Positions 56,057 to 64,000 of a stretch of DNA of 64,000 bases are shown here, piece by piece; positions within the stretch are counted from its first letter, which is position 1, and each line of letters opens with the position of its first letter. The stretch comes from Rhynchopus euleeides (Eukaryota; Euglenozoa; Diplonemea; Diplonemida; Diplonemidae): positions 930,001-994,000 of the forward strand of contig OY723247.1 of NCBI GenBank assembly GCA_963210315.1, read 5' to 3'. The position numbers and the translations under genes are program-made. The notes under the pieces are model-generated. The model did no database searches. It worked only from the letters and a program-made list of their open reading frames with translations, and was not told the DNA's origin.

Positions 56057-57464
56057 ATGTGTCGCACCATGGGACAGGTGCTCAGTTCCGGAAGGTCGTG
56101 CTTGCCTGTCACAGGACACACCTACAAGGGCTTGTTCCGCTACCTCTTTGTCTCCCTTGCAGACCTCATGCATTTCCGGTATGCAGACATCCCCTGGCGC
56201 TTCTGGGGATGCAAGGATGAGTCAGCCCGGATTCCCTTCTTGCGTGCTCGGATCTCAGGGCATATATTTCACTGGTTGATGGAGCATGCCGAAAAGGGAT
56301 CAACGCGCAATGCCTACGTACACAGTCTCCATCATTGGTGGGCTCCAGAAGATGCAGTGCCTCTGCAGAACAACGACGAATTTGAAGAAGCAGAGAACGG
56401 ACATCGCAAGAAAGAGCCCTGTCAGGAGCACCAGGTCCTGGGTAAGACGTTAAACTGCCTGGGGGGGCCGTCCCCGGACCATGACGGGTGCCTGCACCAG
56501 GAGTCTAGCACGGCCGTGGTCCAGGGCATGACCGAAAACTGCTTGGGTACCGAGGCTCCCCAGACCAGGAAGGGTGGAGACACCTGGAGTCTAAATAGTC
56601 ACACCACGTCAGGCCAGACCTTCGCATTGCACTCCGCGAAGACTGCCACACAGCCGCGGGGCAGGTGTGCAGCCTGTGGAAAACCTCGTACAGAAAAGGG
56701 TCGGCGACCGCCCGCCCCCAGTCTGAGAGGCATCAGCCGAATCTCGGTGGAGGCGGGCACAAAACAAAAGGGAGAGTCGTCACTGTGCATATCAGCACGG
56801 TCCCGCCCTCTGTGCCAGACCAACACACCACCAAAGGAAAAGAGGAAGAGGCGACGTAAGGCAATGCCTCCGTGCGGCCAGGAGAACACGAAACAGCGAC
56901 CCCCTCAACGGGGAATGCTACGAGCACGGCCAAAAATCGTTCAAAATCGTTCAAGATGCCGTTACAATCGCCAGCTCCGCAACTTACGAGAGAGATCTTG
57001 CGATGGCAGAAGAGAAGCGGCGCGCATCGGGCATGCCTTGGAAGGTTGCGCACCTGTCGCAGGACGGGATCCTCGGGTATAGAGAAGTCATCCTGTGTCC
57101 GTGTCTGCACACCCGACACGCTCATAGATTGGCTGTGTATGTTCTTTGCACACAGTTGACACAGCTGCAGAAGGGGTTTGTGCACTGCAACACACAGGAC
57201 TTCGTTGAACCCATCAGCGCGCCCTACTTCCTGTTCCGGTTCCCCGAAGGACACCGCAAATTATCGCTCTGCTTGTGCAAAATGCCAATCCCGCTGGGGG
57301 CGACTTTCACACCATTCGTGTCATCCGAGGCGACTTTGAGCACGCTTGACCAACGCGCACAGCAGGAGGGGGATGACAGTTCTGACGAAGAAGATGAGGC
57401 CTGCAGGATGGCTTGTCTTGCCCAAGGTGTAACACAACTACGACAGGCGATGGCCGCACTTTGA
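56057..57464 (+). pseudogene. transposon ORF3 interrupted by 541 bp (copy B)
   Basis: The first 117 codons match copy A ORF3 (start 56057). A 541-bp block then intervenes, after which the remaining codons of ORF3 resume and end at 57464. Because 541 is not a multiple of three, reading straight through shifts frame and gives an unrelated, basic, Cys-containing tail to 57082. The block does not start GT or end AG at any position allowed by the junction, so it is not an ordinary intron. Whether B has an insertion or A a deletion is open; AAGA microhomology at the junction fits a deletion in A. Confidence 0.6.
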
Positions 57465-57804
57465 CACCTCAAATTCTAACCGCTCACCTCCGCAGGTGTA
57501 GCCGCTACCAGGAGGATAGGTAGGTAGTCCAGAGTCCGGGGAAACTGACAGAAGCAAAACAAGCCCCTCCCCATCCCTCTTCCACCATGATTTTACCCCC
57601 CACGCCAGTAGACTGTAACTATATCATGGGAAAAATGGATGAAAATAGGTGAAAAGACTCCCGCTAGGGGGAGTCAGACTCCCCCTAGCGGGAGTATAGA
57701 CTCCCGCTAGCGGGAGTCTTTGACACCCGCTCAGACTCCCGCTAGGGCCGCTGGAGTCCACCGTGTAACTGGGGGGCTTGTTCCCCACTTTCAGGATTCT
57801 GAAC

Positions 57805-58902
57805 TTTTTTTCTAAGAATTTTTGTAAGGGGAAAAAAAGTTTTTTTCTAAGAATTTTGTTAGGGGATTTTTTTCTAAGGTTGTTTCGCAGAGGAAAAAAC
57901 CTTTTCTAAGTTTTCCCCAGTCGACAGGGCGCGCACAAGGATGGAAGGGAAGTCTGTCCCACGTACCGTTCGCCTTGCTGGCCAACTGGAGAGCCAGACG
58001 TTCACTACCGTGGCCTCCGGCGGCTGGGGGGCTCCGCCCCCCAGACCCCCCTGTGGCGTACGTCTCGTACTCAAGTCCTTCGAATCCCATCAGGTCGGGG
58101 TCCAACCACTCCAGTCGCCTCTGAGGACGCAGCCAACTCGCACAGAATCTGTACGCCCACACGAACAGATGTTCGCTACCGTGGCCTCCGGCGGCTGGGG
58201 GGCTCCGCCCCCCAGACCCCCCATGTAGCGTGTGCCCGTCCATCTATCTCACTTCCCTGGGTACAGTGCAGCGTAGGAGGTCAGCGCCGCATCCATGAAG
58301 CGCTTCTTCGAAGCCTGACTGACATCGGACAGGAGGTCGGGCTTCCCCACCTGGGAGGTACACTTGCCGCGTTCGCGACATGCGTGACACGCGACACGCT
58401 ACCTGAAACGTGAGTGTGCCTTGCTAACACGGGCATTTCAACGGTCTGCCGACGACCGTTCCCCAAACCAGTAAACCAGCAGTTTTGGAAAATCGGAGAG
58501 ATCACCCTACTGCGCTGAATATGGTGCGCACCACTGCAAAAATCCCCGGGAGCTTTTGGGCTTTCAGACCTGAAGGGGCCAGCAGGGCCAGCGTCGGGGA
58601 GTGGCAGCTTTGTAACTGTCCTCCAGCTGCTGGCATGTCCAGCCCTGCGAGAGTGCCAAGGTGTATTGAGTCCCTGCGGAGCACAACCCCCGATGAGAAC
58701 GAGTGCCAGATGATCCTCATTCATTTTCAGCTGTAACGCGCATGAGGGGCACTCTCTGCCGCAAGCATCTCTGGGCATCACTCGAGAGCTGTCAATGATG
58801 ACGCGGAGAGAAATCAGAGAAAAAGTCCCGCCTGACGGGCACGCGCCTGGAAACTGTGGGGGGGCGAGCAAAAAATCCCTTGTAAAAATTCTTAGAAAAA
58901 AC
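57805..58902. mobile_element. 1.1-kb inverted-repeat unit with hairpin-repeat pair
   Basis: TTCTAAGAATTTTTGTAAGG-type sequence at about 57805-57838 recurs inverted at about 58870-58902. The left arm continues with further TTTTCTAAG units to 57910. Between the arms lies a pair of hairpin repeats. No coding frame is supported. This is probably a non-autonomous element of the family that carries the hairpin pairs. Confidence 0.55.
58001..58222 (+). repeat. hairpin-repeat pair (170 bp apart)
   Basis: Units begin at 58001 and 58171, each with CCGTGGCCTCCGGCGGCTGG and the GGGGGGCTCCGCCCCCC hairpin. The spacer ends in GAGGACGCAGCC...CACAGAATCTG as in the other pairs. Confidence 0.85.
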
Positions 58903-58957
58903 CTGGTTCCCCGACCCAAAAAACCTGGAAAAAGGGCTCGTTCCCCGCCCAGGCCTG

Positions 58958-59806
58958 ATTCGAATACGAATATTATTCGAATAATTTCTCGAAAAATTTT
59001 CGCCACGAATAATTCGCGAATTATTCGTGGGGTTTTACTGGGGTTTCTCTACTAGGAATAGGGACCTACTGCCCACACTGGGGTCGTGGGCGCAGCCCAC
59101 GACCCCAGTGTGCCCTGAGGGGCCTGGAATCACTACATTGTGATGATGCGACGCCGAGAATCATCATCTGCAGTGCCTGGAGGAGTACGCTGCACCGTGC
59201 ATTGAAAACACCAAGCGCTAAGGGAAGTGGGCACCGTCGCGCTGGTGGGACCATTATGGTGCCAGGCGGCCGCTGTTGCACCACGGGGCTGTACCTGATG
59301 GGGAAATCGTCATCCGCGATCCCTACCGAACTTGCGTGGAGGGAGCGGAACCGCCTGGGTCACTCAAAGGTGGAAGCACTACCCCGGTGCCCGAACCTGG
59401 GATACATTGTGCGTGCTTTATGCTGTTTCTGTTGTGCAGTTGGTGACTGGCAGGATAGCAACTGCCTCCTTCAAGATCCCTGTGGTGGAGACCTCCACGC
59501 GTGAGTGAGGTGCTGCCGATGCAAAGGGATCACCACACCTGTGTGCCGTACGGTCAGACATACGTGTGATGATTCATGAGGAAAGCAAAGCCTGAGGCGC
59601 TCTGCGGCGCTTTCCCTCGGTTTGCACTGGAATACACGTGGTCTGACGCCTCTGCCCCTACACAAACCCACAGAAACTTCACGAATAATGACCGAATAAC
59701 ACATGGCCATTTATTCGCGAATAATGCCATTATTCGTATTCGAATACGAATATTATTCGAATATGTAACTCTGAAAATCGGAGATCACGAATTATTCGCG
59801 AATAGT
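58958..59806. mobile_element. 0.85-kb element with ATTCG-rich inverted ends
   Basis: Both ends are dense in GAATACGAATATTATTCGAA and GAATTATTCG motifs (58958-59035 and 59682-59806) that are self-complementary. The interior holds a perfect 18-bp-stem hairpin at 59074-59112 and one short plus-strand frame (59202-59504) of unknown meaning. No target duplication was identified. Confidence 0.5.
59074..59112. repeat. hairpin, 18-bp perfect stem, 3-nt loop
   Basis: CACACTGGGGTCGTGGGC, then GCA, then the exact reverse complement of the first arm. It sits inside the ATTCG-rich element. Confidence 0.9.
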
Positions 59807-62800
59807 ATCTTCACTGCCCTAGGGGGGGGGGGCTTTTTTTAGCTGAGAATCAGAACAGGGGGGGGCGGGGGGGTAAGAGGGGGGGTCAAGTAGAGAAGGA
59901 AAAAGGTACAGAGAATTGGCCTCTCTCTTCACTCAAAATGCAGGGGCAGGGGGGGAGGGAGTGGGTCCGAGCTCTGAGAAGCAGAAGAGGAGGTGGCGGG
60001 TGGTGGGGGGGGGGGGGGGGGGTGGGAAAGAGTTGAGATATGGGATGGAGAGATGGAGGGGAAAAAAATCATAAAAGCGTAAAAAGCGTAAAAGAGAACA
60101 CGCAAGGCACACACCACCCAACCCTCCCCACGTGGGGCGGGGTGTCTATGGCGTGGCTATGTCGGGGAAAGCTCGACAGCTTCCCTGTCTGCGACTCTCA
60201 CTTCTACGATTGGCGATGGAGGATCTCTACTGATGAGGAGTACGCTTCAGGGCGCCTTCGCTATCTGTGCCACTGTGGGTGTCAAAGCTGTGTCATTTTG
60301 CAGCTGGAATCTGTGAGGTAGACACATCCACGTGCATCTGTTTCTATTAGTGCAGAGCACGCCGAGCGCCTGATATTGGTGTGATGCGGACACTGTCACA
60401 CTGTCACACGTACAGCTCGCATTTTCCCCTCACTGTTCTGCACTTCTGAGCGAAGGCCCCCATCGGGCGTTATGTTTCAAGCCTCGCCCCCAACCTGGAG
60501 GTATCGTAGGCAGTGCGCCACACCGCACCACAGTTGTGTTGTGCGCAGAGCGGTGTCAAAACCGCACGTATTAGCCAGGGTTTGCAAAGAGGCCCAAGGA
60601 GATAGGGCAGTAGCTGTTCGTTATGACATTCCTTTCTACCGCCACAGTTGCGGTGTGCGGCAGGTTTCGCTGTCCCTCCCAAGCCCCCCTCCCTGGATTT
60701 TGGGATGCGGAATATTAGGTTCGTTCGTATCGTCTCGAGAGGATTAAGCGCTTCAGATGATCCTTCCGCGGACAGTGTGGGGTGCGTGCTGAAACCTTTT
60801 TGGTACCCACGACACCCCGGCCCTGAGGCGTGGCCAGGCTGCGGTGCGCACACTGTTGTTTTCTTTCGGTTCTGCGTGGCAACAGAGAGAGAACGCCGAG
60901 CCGTGGCAGCGACAACCACCAGGCAGCGGCTCACTCCGCCCACCCCCACCCCCACCCCCACCCCCTCCCTCTCCCCCAAAGAACTGCTGCATCTAGCCGC
61001 TGTGTGTGACAAGGCAGCCAGACACCCCCTCATGCCTGGTCCTGGTGGATGACATGGGCCGTGGGTGAAGGCCGAGGGCGCATCTACAGAGCTACCGTAT
61101 TAGGTATTTAAACGGGGCAAGACAACACCCCACGAAGGAGCTTCGCATACTTCAGTACACTCCACACTTCGGTCCCTGCTTATGTGAGGGGAAAGCCACT
61201 TAACTCCAACACCACGGACAACCTCCACCACCGACAGGCGGTGGTGCTGGCCGGGTCGACAGGGCAAACCCCAAGGTGTCACGAGTCGGCACGGCGAGGG
61301 AGAAAGCCTCACCTGGCCACCTCTCTCCGTGGATCAAAAGCTGCCTCGTTGACAAAAAGGGCTGTGGGTTCGGTTCATAGAAGAGTGCTGGGGGGGGAGG
61401 ACGCTTAAAAAGACACGCAAGAGCACGGCCAATATTCGTTCAGAAGTGGCCTGGCCTACAAAGGCTGCCACACAGAGTTCCCCCCAAAAGAGGCACAACC
61501 ACCTCTCCCGTTTGTCCAAAATCGTACTCATTTCACTCTCAGGTAAACACCCCATCCTATCCGGCAACTGTTAAAAACAGCCCCGAACCAACTTGCTGTT
61601 GTAGCGCACACGTATGTCAAGGCTGTGTTGAGGCCCTGTGAAGTGGCATGAAGGGCGATAAACCTAAAGCTCCAGTTGTACGATGTTCATTGTTACTTCG
61701 CGAATTCGATGCGCTTTGTCACCCGTAACCGAAAGAATATATTGTGAAAGAAGAAGACCAATGGGTTCGGAAGATGCCCATAGGGAAGAGAAAAACCTCC
61801 CCCTCTCCCCCCCCCCCCCCCCGCTCCAGAGAGACTCAGACACAGGCAACACAGGGGAGATACCGGGAAGACTCGTCTGAACATCACTTGCACCGAATAC
61901 GCGCCCGAAATGAGTTTATGAAAAAAAAGAGCAGGGCATCGACATTCAACTAAACGAGGGACCGCGGCGGCACCTCCTGTGGGACAGACTTCACGAAAGA
62001 GTGTGTTGCCAAGGCCATGTCATCCAGAGTGAACCGGGGGGGTCACATTTTATGAGGGAAAGCTACGGGGGTGAACCGGCGACCAGATATGGTTCGATGA
62101 GTCCTTTCTTTCCTCGTTTTCGCCCCTCCCCATCACCCGCCTTTTGGACGAGCGGAGACTGTTTTTTTTGCAAGGGATGGAGAGAGAGAGAGGGGGGGAG
62201 GGGGGACAGGTCATGAGGACGGAACGGTGCGAAACCACATGACCCCCACCCCCCATACCCCCAACGAACGCCACACCCGACCCTAACGAATAAAGGGAAA
62301 GACGGAGGGGGGTATGTGTGGATCAGGAAGGCTGGGCGCCCCCCCCGCGAAAAAGAATATAAATCAGACCAACTTCTTTTATATCATGGCACGCAGTGTT
62401 GCGAACCCCCTCCTCCTCTCCAATATAAGGAGCAGAGAGGTTGGCGCATTACTGCTGGCTGGTGCGCCCCAATGTCGGTATCGTTACTGTGTGGGGTGGT
62501 GGTGGGGTTGGTTGGTTATGGGAAGCAAACAACGTTGCGTTGAACCCGAGAGGGCGTCTTTCATCAGGCCTGTCGCTAACTTTTCGATTTTGGAGATTTG
62601 GTGGGTTGACGCTCCTGTTTGGGGGGGGGGGGGGGGGATCAGGGGGGAAAACACTAGGGGTCAATTGTTCTCGCGCGCGCTTCGCGCGCGCTCGTGTTGT
62701 TGCCAAATTTTCCCATCGGTGGACCACGAGGTGGGCACGGTGTGAGGCGCTGGGTTCCTTCCGTGGTTCCTCTCCCGCTCGCGCCGTCGGGTGCCGGAGG

Positions 62801-62902
62801 AAACCAAAAAATGGCTTTCGGGACCATGATTTCGACGCTGCCCCCTGATATGTCACGGCCGTCAAAGCGCAAGGACTTGGTTACTAGACGGGCACGCGAG
62901 AT
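59807..62902. other. gene-poor region, low complexity
   Basis: About 3 kb contains poly-G at about 59821-59830, 60006-60022 and 62622-62637, poly-C at about 61808-61822, CCCCCA-type minisatellite sequence near 60940-60980 and a GC-alternating hairpin near 62668-62692 (GCGCGCG, loop, CGCGCGC). A copy of a short CCTTCGCT-ended repeat lies at 60258-60465. No gene is supported. Confidence 0.45.
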
Positions 62903-63134
62903 GGGGGGTCTGGGGGGCAGGGCCCCCCAGCCGCCGGAGGCCACGGTAGTGAGCATCTGTTCACTGTGGGCGTACAGATTCTGTGTGAGTTGGCTGCGTC
63001 CTCCTGAGGCTACTGGAGTGGGTGGATTCCCTGACCCGGTGGGAATCGAATGACTTGAGTACGAGACATACGCCACAGGGGGGTCTGGGGGGCGGAGCCC
63101 CCCAGCCGCCGGAGGCCACGGTAGTGAGCATCTG
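62903..63134 (-). repeat. hairpin-repeat pair, minus orientation
   Basis: Two units in reverse orientation (62903-62957 and 63077-63134) with the same hairpin, the GGAGGCCACGGTAGTGAGCA side and the CACAGAATCTG-containing spacer. CGCAAGGACTTGGT lies outside, mirroring the plus-strand copies. Confidence 0.85.
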
Positions 63135-63158
63135 TTCCTGCAAAACCATACTCTCTTC

Positions 63159-63424
63159 GACGTCGACCCAGTGAAAGTGGGTTGACGCTTGGTCGACGCT
63201 TGGTGAGCGTCGACCCAGTGTAACCGGGCCAACGCTAGGTTAGCGTCGACCCAGTGTAATAAATGGGTTGACGCTTGGTCCAGGCTTGAATGGCAACCCA
63301 GTTCCACTAGGTCGACGCTCCAAGCCTCGACCAAGCGTCAACCCAGTCCACTGGGTCGACGCTGGGTCGACGCTTTTTTATGGGGGGGGAAACCCAAAAT
63401 CACTGGGTCGACGGTCGACGCTTA
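63159..63424. repeat. GGGTCGACGCT minisatellite in both orientations
   Basis: At least ten units based on TGGGTCGACGCT or TGGGTTGACGCTTGG and their complements (AGCGTCGACCCAG) are interspersed, so the block can form many alternative hairpins. It begins just beyond the minus-strand hairpin-repeat pair. Confidence 0.88.
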
Positions 63425-64000
63425 GCGACATGCCTGGTCTTTCATCTTCCACAAGGGGGGGGGGGGGATGGGGAGGGTGTGAGTGTGAGTGAAAAGAGAG
63501 AGAGAGAGACGGGGACAATTGAGGCACACTACCACAGGCCAGGGGCTGACACCCATGACCCCCCCCCCCAGGAGGGAGCTGGGTTCTGGGAGGCGAAAGA
63601 GGGGCCCCACACCCCAGACCCCATGTTCCCCACCCCCTCCACCCCATTTTGTTGATATATCATGAAAGGTTCGTGAAATGTGAACACTGTCAGCAAGATG
63701 CTGCCTGTGCTGCTTGGGGTTCTTATTGCGGTGCAACAATAGTGGTGGCGAGGCTGCTGTGTCCTACACTCAGAGTTAAGACATTGGTGTGTGTGCGCGA
63801 TCTTCGCCAGTGTAGATGGGGCGTTGTGGTGGCGGTGTCGCATGTCCTGTGCAAAAGCGAGGCTTCCTGCCGCAAGCAGCGTCAGGGTGGCCAGTGCTTT
63901 CGGAAAGGGGGTGCGCAAACCTCACTGCACACACATGGAGAAAGTTTAGCGAGCATCGGCAAATATTTCTGTGGCAATGCAGAACACACCGAGTGCCTGC
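63425..64000. other. right edge, no supported gene
   Basis: Contains a poly-G run (63455-63466) and an AG microsatellite (about 63494-63509). A minus-strand frame near 63529-63918 has a hydrophobic, signal-like start but no ATG there, so I do not call it. Confidence 0.35.

Larger units (their letters stand above)
54199..57765 (+). mobile_element. Transib/RAG-like transposon, copy B
   Basis: Nearly identical to copy A (46536-49575) in sequence, orientation and internal order. Differences are a few single-base changes, different numbers of the terminal palindrome units, and a 541-bp block at about 56415-56955 that copy A lacks. Outside the left end is CCTAT and outside the right end TAACT, so no target duplication is visible. 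The close similarity implies recent transposition or segmental duplication. Confidence 0.7.

Noticed and set aside
56412-56956. Intron interpretation of the 541-bp block
   Set aside because: No junction position allows GT at the start with AG at the end, and the genome's other donors are GTATG.
63529-63918. Possible secreted protein with a hydrophobic start
   Set aside because: The frame has no ATG at the hydrophobic segment (it begins at TTG after a stop) and ends in low-complexity sequence.
1-64000. tRNA and rRNA genes
   Set aside because: A visual search for TTCGA-type B boxes with matching stems on both strands found no convincing candidate; a covariance-model scan would be needed to be certain.

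Overview
This window looks like a nuclear contig from a GC-rich, intron-containing unicellular eukaryote. Cytosolic ribosomal protein genes, GT-AG introns, a tubulin-tyrosine-ligase-like gene, a BILBO1-like EF-hand/coiled-coil cytoskeletal protein and abundant DNA transposon remnants all point that way. The protein mix and the one-directional gene arrangement would suit an alveolate alga such as a chromerid. That placement is an inference from gene content only and is not proven.

All 15 supported host genes lie on the minus strand. From high to low coordinate they are: a PfkB-family sugar/nucleoside kinase (52.3-53.4 kb); an unknown 280-aa protein (50.6-51.4 kb); two tandem acidic ribosomal P2 genes (39.3-41.1 kb); a TTL-like ligase (36.6-38.9 kb); a CYTH/triphosphate-tunnel protein (30.0-31.4 kb); a WH1-polyproline-WH2 actin-type protein (27.1-28.5 kb); a beta-carbonic anhydrase (25.5-26.3 kb); a 2205-residue SAM-like, coiled-coil, Ser/Gln-repeat protein (17.8-24.9 kb); a secreted GH113-like glycosidase (12.4-13.8 kb); a PDZ protein (10.2-11.4 kb); the BILBO1-like protein (4.5-6.6 kb); two tandem RPL38 genes (1.1-1.9 kb); and the 5' end of an Arg/Asp-rich protein running off the left edge. 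I resolved 14 introns; 13 begin GTATG and one begins GTGTG. No pathway links the neighbours. The cytoskeletal-type proteins (TTLL, WH1/WH2, BILBO1-like, perhaps the SAM/coiled-coil giant) are a loose theme only.

The intergenic DNA is rich in long poly-G or poly-C runs, microsatellites and mobile DNA. Three near-perfect fold-back elements flanked by TA lie at 3.6-3.9, 8.3-8.6 and 53.7-54.1 kb. A 3.8-kb element with long inverted repeats and a 6-bp ATAACT target duplication lies at 32.26-36.05 kb. Two large TE islands fill 41.1-50.5 kb and 53.7-64 kb. They carry two nearly identical plus-strand copies of a 3.0-3.6 kb transposon (46.5-49.6 and 54.2-57.8 kb) whose termini read CACGGTGGA, close to a Transib/RAG heptamer. 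Each copy encodes a basic-tailed protein resembling the C-terminal part of histone H2B, a small CxxC-HxxxH protein with RAG1/Transib-like motifs, and a third ORF that is intact in one copy and interrupted by 541 bp in the other. Eleven copies of a hairpin motif, mostly in about 170-bp direct-repeat pairs, are scattered through these islands.

No tRNA, rRNA, CRISPR or prokaryotic feature was recognised. I could not define promoters or polyadenylation sites from sequence alone.
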